Shown piece by piece: positions 27,380-40,085 of a DNA stretch of 64,000 nucleotides. This DNA comes from Episyrphus balteatus (lineage: Eukaryota; Arthropoda; Insecta; Diptera; Syrphidae). The DNA is taken from positions 129,615,027 through 129,679,026 of the forward strand of contig NC_079136.1 in NCBI RefSeq assembly GCF_945859705.1, in the 5' to 3' direction. The notes beneath the pieces were generated by a model. That model was not told the DNA's origin and ran no database searches. It saw only the letters and a program-made list of their open reading frames with translations. The translations under genes were made by a program, and so were the position numbers. Numbering within the stretch: position 1 is the first letter of the stretch; every line of letters begins with the position of its first letter.

Positions 27380-27452
27380 CGCCCGAGCAGGGACTTGAAC
27401 CCTGGACCGTTGGATTAAAAGTCCAACGCTCTACCAACTGAGCTACCCGGGC
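27380..27452 (-). tRNA. tRNA-Lys-TTT: tRNA-Lys (anticodon TTT), intronless nuclear gene
   Basis: Carries lysine to AAA/AAG codons in cytoplasmic translation. Read on the minus strand, the 7-bp acceptor stem pairs fully (GCCCGGG with CTCGGGC, one G-U). The A box TAGCTCAGTTGG (27434-27445) and the B box GGTTCAAGTCC (27391-27401) match the internal Pol III promoter consensus. The anticodon stem TTGGA/TCCAA closes the 7-nt loop CTTTTAA, so the anticodon is TTT (27417-27419). Position 27380 supplies the discriminator base G. There is no intron, and CCA is not encoded, as expected for a eukaryote. Five bases downstream a run of seven T on the minus strand (27368-27374) is the Pol III terminator. 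Every stem is intact, so the gene is probably functional. It lies about 90 bp from the (CAGA)n repeat at 26330-27290. Seen directly; the identity follows from universal tRNA rules. Confidence 0.97.
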
Positions 27453-28374
27453 ATATAGAATTTGCTTTGAATTTGCCTCACACGAAAATTTGATTAGTTT
27501 TTAGAGATTTTTGTCTTGCGGGTGAATCATCAAATTAAATGGAAAAACTTGTTTTTTATTTAGAATATTTGTTATCAATTTTCAGAGTGCAGGTTGTTAG
27601 TTATGGTATTGTTCATTTGTCTGATAGCACCAATTAATGATTACTGAGAAATAAAAATAAGTGATTAAAGGCAGTGGGAGAACTTTTAATTTGTTTGGAA
27701 TGTTAAGTTTTATGTAATAAATAATTGTTGATTTTTGCATAATAAATTAAAGTATTACACTGCCCAACACACAAAAATTTTCCAGAACATGGTTTATCAT
27801 TTCTTACTAAATTAAGCGTGCTGATTCCAAAAATAACATTAGTTTTTTTTCTAGCAGCTCTAGTTTTTAAATTATTCATACATGAAAAGGCATAGAAATT
27901 CATAAAATTTTTTTTGTTAAATTTTTTTTTATTTAAAAAAAAATTTTTCTTATTTTTATTTTACTATATCTGAACCGAAATACATTACATTCGAAACAAA
28001 TTTTTCCAACAGAACCTTAAGAACGCTTGTAATAATAAAATCTAAAAAAAAAATAGTACGAAATAACCCCCAAAATGTGTAAAACTAAAATATTAAAAAA
28101 AAAATAGAGCTCCTAGAAAAAAATTAATGTGATTTTTAGGTTTATTGACAAATAAATTGAGTTTAATATAAATTTTTCTGGAAAATTTTAACAAACGCTC
28201 AAAATAAGAAAAACTTAAAAATTAGTATAAATATTTCCCCAAATATAAAAAGTTAAATATTTCAAAAACTAGAGGTGTTAGAAAGAAACCAATATTATTT
28301 TTGAGCTTACTGTACCCAAATCTATAAAATTTGATATAAATCTTTCTGGAAAATTTTAAAAAGTTGAAAATTGT

Positions 28375-28615
28375 TGCCAGTGTTATCATTGTTTGTCTAT
28401 CTGTCTGGAGCTTCATCCTAAACGGATGGGTGGATTTACTATAAACTTGGTATGGACATGGAATCCATGGAGTAGTTTTTGGGGATTGTCCAGAAGAGTT
28501 TTTGGAATTAGTTTTTTTTTAGGCTACCCGCCATGTATCAATTTCAAAAAACTAAGTATACCTTATTTTCTCAAAAACGGCTCCAACGATTTTCTTTAAA
28601 AAAAATGTAATTAAA
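28375..28615 (+). mobile_element. Partial second copy of the (CAGA)n-family repeat
   Basis: It starts near a short, eroded GTCTATCTGTCTG tract. It then passes a GGGTGGATTTACTATAAAC block, equivalent to the GGATTTTCTTCAAA block of the other copies. It ends with CTCAAAAACGGCTCCAACGA, the downstream hallmark of the family. The start block with TATAGGGCAAGT is missing. Confidence 0.55.
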
Positions 28616-29284
28616 GATTTGAAAATTTCGAAGAACAGTTATTTCGCCATCTAGTTTAAAGATATGAAAAGTTTTTTACTATTTACTAAGAAATCAAAAA
28701 ATTGCGATCATATAATAATAATAGATTTATTTAGTTACAATTTTTTACTTGGTAAAGTTAAAAATAATAGTAAACTAAAAAAAATCTAGAAATTGATGTT
28801 ATTTTAAGCGAATGTTCTTTTTAAATTTTTTTAGTTTTTTTTTAATAAATTTTATTTAAAAAATTAATGCGGTTTCCCTGTGCTCATATTATCTCAGACT
28901 TTATTTGTATTCTTAATAATTCCATGAGGCTTACGTCCTTCTTTATCCTCTCCACTATTCCATCAGAGATACAAATACAAATTCTAATGGTAGTATTTGT
29001 TTTTCTTATTTCTCCGACTAGAGAAGACCAACTTTTATAGAATGCCCTGTGATGATAAGCTTAGACATCAGGACAGAAAAAAAAAAACGTCCTAAGGGAT
29101 AAGGGTATATATTTTTTTTTGTCCAGCACTCTTCACCTTTTATCTTTTTTTGAATAAGCTTTATACAGTACAATTGGCAGATATAAAGTGGTGGTGATGA
29201 TCCTTGGATTTCGGTTTAAACTTTCAGGACTTATACTCAAAAAAAAAAAAAAAAAAAAAAAAAACAACTTAAGGTTAATTTAGT

Positions 29285-29453
29285 CAGCTCATTTGAAAAC
29301 TTATGGCGTTTTCGATTGCCAGTCCGGAAGCGTCCGGAATCATTCTGAAAGCGTTTTATTCGTACAAAACTGACAGTTTTGTGTGAATAAAATTTTTTCA
29401 GAATGATTCCGGACGCTTCCGGACTGCCAATCGAAAACGCCATTAATGAGCTG
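29285..29453. mobile_element. 169-bp near-perfect hairpin element
   Basis: The outer arms CAGCTCATT/AATGAGCTG enclose about 48-bp arms that start ATGGCGTTTTCGATTG and contain AGTCCGGAAGCGTCCGG. These pair with one mismatch. They continue inward through ATTCTGAAA, then TTTTATTC and ACAAAACTG, to a loop of one base near 29373. A 9-nt stretch (29294-29302) is present only in the left arm. The sequence is more GC-rich than its flanks. It is probably a tiny palindromic MITE; a transcript would fold into a long hairpin. Confidence 0.75.
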
Positions 29454-31360
29454 TTTGTCTTTTTAATTGGAATTTGACTATGAATGTTGAATTAAAATAA
29501 AAAAACAAAACGACGACATTTGAATGAAATATTGTTTTCCTAAGCTAGATTAAGTGAGTAAATATTGTAGGTAGCTATGACAATTACCATAATTTTTCAA
29601 AAAAAAAAAAGAAAAACATTTTTAATCAAATTAATTTTTCATCCTGATAGAGGCAAAAGGTCTCTTTTTTTTATAAAAAAAAAATTGATTTGGCTGTTTT
29701 TTTTTTCATTTCTGGATAAACTTTCTAAATAATATACGTTTATAGCTTTTACCTCAAAAAAAAAAAAAGTCAAACAAACAAACCCGTCACACTTAGTTGC
29801 GAGAAGCACTCACTTTCAATCGTGATTCGGAAATAAATGGAATCACCTCCATTAACCCTCAAAAATAAATTTTTCAAAGTACCTACACCGCCTTTGTGTT
29901 ACATGTCTGACGTCCTTGAACGATTACATTCTTTTCGGTAAATATCCTTGAAACTCTTCTCTCCCACTAAAACCCTCCCTTCCCACACCTCTTCTTAAAG
30001 CTTTTTTTATATTTTCGTTTCCAAATGCTATTTTTCACACTCCCCATCACATTTCTCCTCTCCTATCTCACTGACTCTTTGGCTTGGTATATTTTCACTT
30101 ACGTCATTGGAAAAGTTCACGAGGAATAGCATGAGCCTGATGGAGATTGGTATAGTAACAAAACTGGCAACATAGGATGGCAATAAAAATCGATTACTAT
30201 TACATTGAGGTGAATCGAGGGGAAAAATCATCATCATCATCATAATCATCATCGTCGTCGTCGTCATCGTCAACATCATGAACCTGGCTCTTCAGTTTGT
30301 CTCTGATGCCATCAGGATAGGAATTTTGGAATCCTTTATTTTTTTCTTTGTTATAGTCTTAAGTAATTTCAAAATGTATTCAAGGCAAAAAGGATAAACA
30401 AAGCACAGAAGGAGAATTTATATTAATGGATTTTCCACCTGCCTTGTGTTTTAGAGTTTAAGGCAGAACAGATAGATCCTCCTTTTTCTTATATTCTTTG
30501 AAAGAGAGGAGAGCCTTTTGTGAAGAATTTCTCAGGATTTACAATTAAAATCACAAGAAATAAAGACGAAGCCTAAAATAAATACCAAGTTAATAATGAA
30601 AACGCCATTTTTGAATCATTAATCTTCAAGGACGAAATTTGGGGAGCTGTTGGTATTACTCTATTTGTGGATTTCATTGTTGTGGTGTGAAAAATATCCC
30701 TTTAGGTGAGAAAGAGGAACAAAATCCCCAAACCATAATTTAAGTGGGTTATTGCCGCAAAGTGATTTAATTTTAAAATGAGCCTAAAATAATGTGAAAT
30801 ACCTAAGACCAAAACAAAAAAACAACAAATTTGAAAGTCGTTTAGGGATATTAACAGTCATGGCCAACCACATGAAAACAAAACAAAAAAAAAACTAAAA
30901 AGACACAAAAAAATTAAATTTATGGTCTGGAAGCTGTGAAGCGAGAAATTGGCATGGACCTGCATCTAATTTCGGTCAGAACGAGGCAATAATTTTTTTT
31001 GTTCAACTTTTTTTTACCTCCTCATTCCATTCAGGAGAAGTTGCACATTCATAGGTTATTGTGGGTTTCCTATGGAAATTGGTTTGAAAACAAGGTTATG
31101 TGGTTCTTTTTTTTTTGGTGTTGTTGTCACTATATGGTGGGAATGAAAATGCATTTTTATTGGTTAGATGGAAATTGGGTGGATTAGAAAAAATTTTAAA
31201 TTTGAAAATGTATTTTTTTTAGTTTATCAGGGTATCCTTGATATTTATCTCAAATGAAAACTTTAATAGAAACTCTAAATTTTAAAAATAAGTGCATTTG
31301 TTAAAGCGAAATTTCGGGATAAAAAGTACTACCAAATTGTTGAAGAATAAAATATAAGTT
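29454..31360. other. Spacer with a CAT/CGT trinucleotide tract
   Basis: A mixed (ATC/GTC)n tract lies at 30228-30280 and creates a chance Met-rich minus-strand frame. No gene is seen. Confidence 0.5.
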
Positions 31361-32131
31361 TTACCAGTTTCTTCCAGAATTCATTTTTTTTATTTGATTT
31401 TGCAAGGTTTGGCGGAAGTTTCTGCTGAGATTTATGATTTTCGGTTGAAATTTACAAGTTTCGTCCGAAATGTACCCAATTAGTGATAAATTCAAAAGTT
31501 TTGGAAGAAATTTTGCAATTGCTCTTATGATCAAAAAGTTTCTTCGCAAATTCATCAGTTTTTTGCTGATAAATTTATCAGTTAATGCTTAAAATCTATC
31601 AGTTTCTTCCCAAATTCATCAATTTTCAGCAATTTCGACTTAGACGTACCAGTTTCTTCCAAAATGTATCTTTTTGCTGGATTTAACAAGGTTCTTCTGG
31701 AAGTTTCTTCTGATGTTTACAAGTTTTTCTATAAAATTAACAAATTTGACTAATTTAACAGTTTCTTTCGAAAGTTTTCTGATCAAATTTCTCATTTTCA
31801 ACTTAAAATTTTCAAATTTTCTCAAAATTCAGCAAATTCAACTGATTTTATTCTGATATTCATCAGTTTTCTGCTGAGGTTAAACAGTTTTGGTTGGGAT
31901 TAACAAATCAGCTTTTTCAATTTGTATTTCCCAGTTTGTTTACCAGTTTCGGACGAAATTTTACATTTTTTACTGAGATATACCAGTTTTGTTTGATATT
32001 TACCAGTTTTTAAAATTATCAAATTTCTTCCCAAATTTAGCAGTTTCGATTGATATTCCACAGTTTGGCGTAACATTCATCGTTTTTGGGCTTGATTTAA
32101 CAATTTTGAGTGAGATTTCGTCTAACATTTA
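31361..32131. repeat. Degenerate minisatellite, units of about 20 bp
   Basis: The phrase YCAGTTTYGNNTGARATTTA recurs throughout. The clearest adjacent units lie at about 31940-32070, for example CCAGTTTTGTTTGATATTTA followed directly by another CCAGTTTT. The units are strongly diverged, which implies an old array. ORFs across it are products of the repeat. Confidence 0.75.
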
Positions 32132-33501
32132 TGTATTTTTGAAAGTGCAGTAACACAACACCCAATAAAAAGGTCGCAGATGACCTTTACATTTTCAAGA
32201 ATAAAAGGTCAAAAAAAAATTCTGTCAAAAATGTGGTGCTTCTTTATTTCTAAGTCTTTCAGTGCAATGATTGACATTAGTTACAAGTCTTTCATGATTT
32301 TTCGACATCTGCAATTGAGAATTATTGATCTAAAAAGTCACGTCAGTCTTCTAGAAATAAAACAAACATAATTCTTAAAAAAACAACATCTTGACTTATC
32401 ACGACCAACATTTTATGTCTGTCAAATAAGTTGTTCTAAATCTTTTTCCTTGTTTTAATTTTTTTTTGTAGTGCTGGTTACCTAGATTAATAAAGCACTC
32501 ATCTTCTGTCACGAAATGGTCTCATCTTGAGCTAATAAATAATGTGCTACCTCTCTTGTAAATGGTGCTGCTATTAAATTCATATTCCGTTTATTACACA
32601 TTTTTGCATTCCCACAAAACAGAAGAAGAACCATTACCAGCACTATAGCCAATAACAGCAGATCCCATATAAACAAACCAAAGACGAAGAAGAGCCCTCT
32701 ACTATACTATGTTGTATAAGCCGACAAAACGACGAAGACACAAGGAAATTACTTGCAGTAGGATGGAAATTTATGTGTTCCGTCGCATAATTAAAATCAC
32801 CTCATAAATATGAAAAGACACCACATTCAACATTTTTAGAGAGAAGCTTCTGTGTGTTTTAAAATGCATAAATGTGTGTGTTTGTGTGATGTTGTTGGAG
32901 GTTTTTAGCGATGAATACTTTGTGGAGTGCGGTAAAAGCCTCAATCCATTCACTTTAACTCACACTCTTTTTTTTTCTTGGACCTCATGGCAAAATATTA
33001 TAAAAGAACCAAACCAAAGGCAATGCAAATAGCAGTAAAAAACAATCCAGAAGCGGATATAGAAAAATTAAGTATTTATGAAAGGGGGGTGGACAACATT
33101 ACATAGACGTCAGTCAAAAGAAGGATATTAGATATAGCACTCTTTTTGCTTTTCCTTTTCTTTTATAAAAAAAATAAAGTATAAGAGATTCTTTAAGTTT
33201 TACAAAATGTGTAAAAAAAAACAATTGATTTTTACTTATTATTGATAGAGGGCGCTAGTGGCTATCAGCCAATTGAACAAAGTAATCTTCCGCTTTTCAG
33301 AAATACTTTTAAATTTATGCTTGTAATAGATATTCCAAGACAAGCTTCCAAAAACAAAGAACTTTTGTTTAACCACACAACACGAATGTGCCAATTTCTA
33401 TTTTTTCCTCCCAGTTTAGTATTCCAAATTTGAAAAGTTATGTACACTGCTATTTCTTCTAACACCCTTCACTTTTTTCCTAAGTCTTTCTCCTACCCTA
33501 C

Positions 33502-33672
33502 TTAAATATTTGCAATTTTTAACAAATCAGGAATTTTATTAGTGTAAATAAGAAACAATAGTGGTCCTAAATGGCTACCTTGTGGAACGTCTCCTATCAT
33601 CTTTTTAGGAGAACTTTTGGTTCCCCCAAATAACCTACCCAGAATCCGTTCTTGAGGCTTAACATACCGCCA
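33502..33672 (-). pseudogene. Non-LTR retrotransposon reverse transcriptase fragment (jockey/I-like)
   Basis: A 56-codon open minus-strand frame contains GDVPQGSHLGPLLFLIYTN followed by KIPDLL. This is the SGVPQGSHLGPLLFLxxINDLP block of jockey/I-group LINE reverse transcriptases, which shapes the active site just before YADD. The preceding residues (ERILGRLFGGTKSSPKKMI) sit where these proteins have the strand leading into the block. The expected Ser-Gly before VPQG is Gly-Asp, and the INDLP motif is changed to TNKIP. The frame closes with a TAA at 33502-33504, before any YADD, and is closed upstream at 33673-33675. It is therefore a truncated dead copy. It is less decayed than the fragment near 4070 and has a different block type from the one at 22534, so at least two LINE families are represented. 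Confidence 0.85.
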
Positions 33673-33675
33673 TTA

Positions 33676-36600
33676 CAATGCCAACTATTACTACAATTAT
33701 TGTGCCTCTTGTAATATTTGTTCTATGGGTTTTTAAACTGCGGCATTTTGTTCCATTATTTACTTGACAGTTGCTGTTTTTTTTTTTTTATTTTTCTATT
33801 TGTTTTCTTTTCTTTCATTCTTTTACCACAGACCTAACTTCTTCATCTCTGTGGATAGTAGTAACTTTGATTTATGATTCTTTGGTCTGAAAGACTGAAA
33901 GAGTGTAATAATCTGCCAAAGCGAGGAGTTAGCTTTAGTACATAAGAGTCGTCCAGCACAAAAGAAAGAGGCTTTTGTGTATATTATTCCCTCTTCCGAC
34001 CACCACCATTCCATCACCACAACAGTCGTCACAACAATTTTTCTCTTTTCTTCTTCTTATTTTCCATCACGAGTGATAAATGTGATATGATAACATTTTA
34101 TCACATCGTTTAGTCACACTGCAATGTGAAATTTTCTTCTTCTTGTTTTGTTCTTCTTGAACAATATTGCTGCATAATATTTATTGCATTTGGTCTTTTT
34201 CCATTTCAAGTCGTATGTCTCTGACTATAATACATCTCTGAGGTTTTGACGTTTTGTTTGTAAGATAAATAGGGGTTTGCATATTATTTTTTTTTTTTTT
34301 TGTAAAAAGTAAGTAAGGTAGATATTTTTAAATAATTTTTTGTGCAATTAATTAAATTGATTTACACTACACGAGCGAGCAATTAGCAGTGTTTCGTATA
34401 AAATTAAAATCAGAATATAATTAAATGAAATTGCAACTTTGTATATAGAAGAGGTTTTGCCTTATACTTTAGCTGTTGCTGCGATACTGCAAGATTGTAG
34501 TTTTTATTGGCTATTTGATAATTTGCCAGAATATAATAATATACAATCAGAGACAATCACGACACAGATTTAGGGGTAGGTAGTACCTACTTGTTGACAA
34601 AATAACATCAATCGTTTTTATGGTCTTGAATTTATTTTCTTTCTAGAAAATTTTAACGTTAGGCTCGTGTGATTTTAAGAAATTTGGCAATACTAGTCTG
34701 CAAGTGGAATTGATATTTTATTTTATTTGCTTCCTAAAATATTTCAGGTGGGATTGAACTTGATTAAAAGGTTTTGATATGGAAACCAATTCGATAGGTC
34801 CCCATGAATTTTTTTTTCAAATTACCGCGGTAAAAATATTACTTGAAATAACCACGATTATAAAATGGCTAGAAATTGGTTATTTTGTTACTGCGGGTAA
34901 TTTTTCGGTAAAAATTAACCCTAAAATCAACCCAAAGTTCATTTCTGGTAATTTTGTATCCTCTTTTCTCAGTATTTTAAAACCCTAGGTTCTAAATGGG
35001 CTTTAAAATTACTTTTTCAAACCTGGGTTTTAAATCAGGTCTATTTTTACCAATAATTAATTTTTTTTTTAATTTATAACCAATTCTAGCCCTGAAGTTA
35101 AAAACTAGCTTTGAAATAACTGAATTAATAGGTTAATTTAATTTATTGGTATAATATTTCTTGAGTTTTTTTTTTTTTTTAAGAATACGTGGTTTTTCTA
35201 AAAGGACCATTTAATGTTCATCCAAAACTCAAAAAATATGCATAAAACCTTTTTTTTAATGAACTAAAAAGGAATACAAAAATATTTCAATAAACCAGAC
35301 AAAAATAAAGAAGAATATTAAAAAAGTGAGAAGGAGAGAAGGAAAAAATAAAAATAAATAAAAGAACAGAACAGAAGACTTATCACTCTATTCCGATTGG
35401 TTGAAGCTTTTATTATCATAATTGAATTATCCTTTTTAGTCCTAAATTGGCATTTGTATTTAGCTTTTTATTTCTTTTTTGTTTTTTTTTTTTTTATTAT
35501 TATAAAATTTATCCTTTCAGGGTTAAAAGGCAAACAATAAAAAAAAGAATGTTGCAATCCATGAATAAAGGAAAAGAGAGTATAGCTTATGGCCAACTTC
35601 AAATATATGTACATATTCTTGTTCGTACAAACTATACCTACACAAGATCTTCATCTGTTTCTTATTCTTCTTCTTTCAATACCAATTTGGCTTCATTATT
35701 CCGAGGTACCAAAAAGGGAAATTGAGATCTAATAAATTCAGGACAATAGAAGCGTTCAATTATACACAAAAGCAAAAAATTAAAAAAGAAGGATAATAGC
35801 ACAAAGCGACTTGGTATAGGTACTAAGTTAAGGGCGTGCAAAGCGGCATAGGACTCGTTCGTTTTATTTCAAACAAAAATTCCTTTTCTCTCATTTCTCT
35901 TCTTATAATATGCTTGAGGGAATCTTTTTTATTGCAAGACAGGATTCAATAGATTATATACGAGGTATAGATATAAAAAAAAAATGGAATGAAGATGAAG
36001 TTTTTAAGTCTACAGAAAAGAAAAAAACATAGGTCTATATATGAATGAATATAAGGAAAAAGGCGATGTTGTTAAGGGGTTGTCAAAACTTTGGAAAATT
36101 GCATAATAATTTGTCTTGAAAGTTGTCTCTTTTGTTTTTTGTCGTTTTATTTTCTTTTTTTCTTCATCTTGTTAGAATAAAAGTATGTATCCAAAGGATT
36201 TAACACGATTCCTTATGAAAATAAATAATGAAAATTTTCAAACAAAGTTTGTTTGTTTTTTTCTGTTTTGTTTTTGTTTTTCAATTCGTCCTGCATGGAA
36301 TGAATATAAAATAAATCTTTTCTTTCTCGTTTTAAGCCCTTCTTTTTTTTGTGTTTAAATGTTTTATTAGAGAGAGAAATTGAAAAGTCTGTTTCCTAAA
36401 AGTCATATAGATTTTTCGTATTTCGAAGCAAAAAAAAAAAAAAAACAAAAATCAGGATGAACCCATGTCTCCTGTCAAAGAGACTAAAAACCTAAAGCCC
36501 AGACAATGTTTTCCATAACAATAAAAAGAAGAAGAAAAAGCCACATATTCAGTAGAAACCCTTTTCATCAGATTTGACAATAAAGAACTAAGCAATCCAA

Positions 36601-38050
36601 ACCGCCCTCTCCACCTTCTTCATTCAAATTAGAAAGCCAAATAAAGTCATCTCGTGATTTTGTACATAAGAATTTTGGTGAAAAGGATTTTAAGCAATTT
36701 TTTCGGGAATAAGATGTTTTAATTTTTTTATTTTTTATTTCAAATAATGAGGAAAAAGGATACAAAACACTGATTTCTTTTTCTGCAAGACAGTTTATTT
36801 CTTTTGCTAGATTTCTAAGGTCTAGCAAATGCCTTTAATTCATCTCGGCTCTCAATAAAAAAAAATCAATCCTAATGTTGGCAGCAATAAATCTTAATTT
36901 CTCAAGACTTGTGATATCTAAGTTTAAATTTCAAAACAAAATTTCAACCTTTTTCAATTAAAAAAAAAAAAAATAAACACAAACATTTTTTAAATGCCAC
37001 CGAGCTCATGTTTAATTAATTGTCAAATATTAGCCAACACTTTAAAAAGATCAATCCACAAATAAAAGTTGTAACACATCATCTCTCTCTCTCAGTGACC
37101 TTCACTGATATCTCTCTTTTCCAGTGAAATATTGAATACACAAAATGTGCATTAAAATAGATAAATCACCCAAAAACAAAAACCTCACGCATAGCCTAAA
37201 GCATAAAACGACCCATAGCCTCCAGAATACAGTATCTAATCTTTCAACTCTTTTTTTTTAATTAATGAGCCATACAAATTTTACATGAAACAGAATGACA
37301 TACAAAAAGTTACGCACGACTTATTTTGTCAGAGATGTTTTCCCAGATGATAGAGACACCATTCAGATGGAGGAGATGATAATAAAATTAATATAAATTT
37401 TTCATAAAACATTCCTCCCGCTCAACCGCTAATCAATTAACAATAATTTATTTGAGGTTTATTTAAGTATTTTTTGTTTTTATTATTGGTTGGCATTTTT
37501 GTTTTAATTTCATAAATTGTTTAAAGATTATTGATGACAGGCTGCTATAAGAATTTGGTATTTTTTTTTTTGGGGGGTCTAGAGGAAGAAGTTATTTTTT
37601 AATAAACTTTAGTGGGACGAGAAGATGTCAAAAAGGTAGTCTGTCCCATTACTGAGCTTGGAAGTAATACCTATATAGTTTTTACTCCTTCTTAAAAAAT
37701 TATTATTCATTCTGCCACCCCGTTTCCAAATCTAACCCATGTCTCTTTTGCAAGCGTGCTAACACCTGCAATTAATCGAAAAAAACTAAAAAGTTAAAGG
37801 TCAATTTTTATGTTATCCTTTTTGACAACATATTGGGAAATAAATATTAAAAATAAAAGAAAATGAAATATTCTTTTAAATATAACAGAAAAATTTAACT
37901 TTATTCTGCAAAACATTTACTTTATAAATTTAGAAAAGTTAGTTTTTTTTTTTAAATCCATTTGACTTCGAAAAAAATTATTCATGAAAACAATATTGTA
38001 GTTGGGAATTTACAAGTCAATAGAACCATTTTTATAAATTTGATCAATTT
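33676..38050. other. AT-rich spacer, no gene seen
   Basis: The perfect palindrome TTACCGCGGTAA lies at about 34822-34833, in a stretch (34800-35120) of diverged AATTACC/GGTAATT phrases. Otherwise low complexity. Confidence 0.5.
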
Positions 38051-38054
38051 TCCG

Positions 38055-38647
38055 AAAATTACATAAAACACGTAATTTAGCTGGAGAAAGAGGTATATTT
38101 TTAACTCAGAAAAGTTCACTGGGGCGTATACTTACTTTTTTTCAATGAATTTCTTTGTTTAGATCTACGATATTTTTCGTTTTTTTTTTTATTAAAAACT
38201 ACTAATACTAAAAAATAGATATGTATAAAGCCCAAAAAAAATTATATAGTTTCAAATCCTTGTTTCTTTTTTTTTAAATATTTTTAATCTCAAAACTTTT
38301 TTAATATTTCAAAAACGCCACGAGACTATTAGCCGCCATAAATTACATAAAAAATTACAAAAATTACATAAAACACGGAATTAAGCTGGAGAAAGAGGAA
38401 TATTTTTAACTCAGAAAAGTTCACTGGGGCGTATACTTACTTTTTTCAATGAAATTCTTTGTTTAGATCTACGATATTTTTCGTTTTTTTTTTTATTAAA
38501 AACTACTAATACTAAAAAATAGATATGTATAAAGCCCAAAAAAAAATTATATAGTTTCAAATCCTTGTTTCTTTTTTTTTTTAATATTTTTAATCTCAAA
38601 ACTTTTTGAATATTTCAAAAACCCCACGAGACTATTAGCCGCCATAA
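38055..38647. repeat. Tandem duplication, two copies at 305-bp period
   Basis: Copy 1 is 38055-38344 and copy 2 is 38360-38647. They agree nearly base for base, from the ATTACATAAAACACG start through CACTGGGGCGTATACTTAC to GACTATTAGCCGCCATAAA. The differences are a few substitutions and homopolymer indels, so the duplication is recent. The junction has short ATTACATAAAA/ATTACAAAA repeats that could have mediated it. There is no gene inside. Confidence 0.95.
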
Positions 38648-40003
38648 AATGACTTAAATGAATGACATATTATTATTATCTGCAGAAATATTTATTAAGA
38701 AATCCAAAGATTTCCATCTCTCAAAACATCATCCGAATAATAATCATCTCAAGACAGATATGAATATAAATAAATCTTTTACCCCCATTTAAATCCTGTC
38801 AAGCAGTAAAAAAAAATAAGATTAACCATTTTATAAAAAAGCCTAAGCAACAAAAAAAAAAAATGATGATTCACGCGTAAAATATGAATGAGATTTATGT
38901 CCGAAAAATAACTCAACTTGCAAAAATGGTCTGCGGAGGCATCAAAATGTAACCAAAAGCCATAAATGCTATAAAGCTTTTATACATCATCAGCAGGCAT
39001 ATCAGGCGACAGAGAGAGAGAGAGAAAGATATCTGAAATGAAACACAACTAGTGTCTAGTGCTACCAAACCAACAAACGGTTATAAATCATAAATCATAT
39101 TCCCTGTCTCACAGAAAGTATACGAGAGAGAATGCCACTATCACTATACTATATTTGCTGGCTGTTGTAACTCTTGTAATAAATTTTCAATTTTTCCTGA
39201 AAACAAAAAAAAAAAAAAAAAACGTTTGGAAAAAGACAAAAACAAAAAAACTGATTAAAATGTGTTTTTGGTTCGCGTTGCCAAGAACAGATTGAAAATC
39301 ATAAATTTCTTATAAAACTTGCCATTCTCTTGACCATAAACTTTTTTTTTATTTTGTTTTGTTTGTTCGGCTTGTGCCAATGTGCCTGGTCGTCGTCGTC
39401 GAGGGTCATGGATGTTTGTGTTGTTTTAACCTTTATCACTATAAATCCCAGTTTTCCTGATGCCAAACGAATTACATTCGCCAATTGATAATTTATTATC
39501 CCATCCCTCTCCACCTCAGTTCGCCTTTCTCCCTTAAACCAAAATAGTTGTTGTACAGCAGCAGATGTTACACTTTGTTTCTAAATAAAAACAAATATAC
39601 AATTTATTTTTATTTTTTATTTCATCTAAATCTAATAAATTGCTGCATTTTTTTTCTATTCTATACGAGAGTGAGAAATACATTGTTGCACTCTTTGGTA
39701 CTGGGTTCCTTATAAATACTTCAGAAGTTGTATATGTTTCAATAAATTTCTCAACTTTGGCTTGGCTTGGCCCAAGACACTCACGATATGGCAGAGGGAG
39801 GGCAATAAATCTATTTTGTTGTACAAATTATTTTCTTATGTCACACAACAAGCTTCTACTTCTAGAGAGCTTCTAAATGAGTGTTGTTGTTGTTGTAATT
39901 TTGTGGTTGTTGTACAGTTGAGTGTAATTTCACTTTCATCTTAAGTGCATTTTTTTTTTCATATTTCGTGCTTTGATGTAGTTTTGCACGTAAGTCATTT
40001 GTT

Positions 40004-40085
40004 CAGGAGCGGATTTACTAATAGGCAAATTTGCAACTAGATAAGGGGTTATTTTTAAGGGGGCTTCATAAACACATTTAAAATG
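40004..40085 (+). mobile_element. hAT-like end fragment (CAGGAGCGGATT type)
   Basis: The sequence starts CAGGAGCGGATTTACTAA, then GGCAAA, then TTTAAGGGGGCTTC. The same block order occurs inverted at 42705-42768. A CAGGN start fits the hAT-type terminal consensus. The 8 bp outside this end and outside 42768 do not match, so the two may be separate insertions or an old element with an eroded target duplication. Confidence 0.45.

Noticed and set aside
29241..29264. A run of 24 as the poly(A) tail of a retroposed gene
   Set aside because: No retrogene or SINE body precedes it on either strand. Long A/T runs are common across the window.
30028..30279. Met-rich minus-strand frame
   Set aside because: It results from the CAT/CGT trinucleotide tract.
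32165..32240. Plus-strand peptide VADDLYIFKN, which looks like a reverse transcriptase YADD block
   Set aside because: No VPQG/VHQG block or other RT motif lies upstream or downstream in any frame, and the site lies at the end of the minisatellite. Treated as chance.
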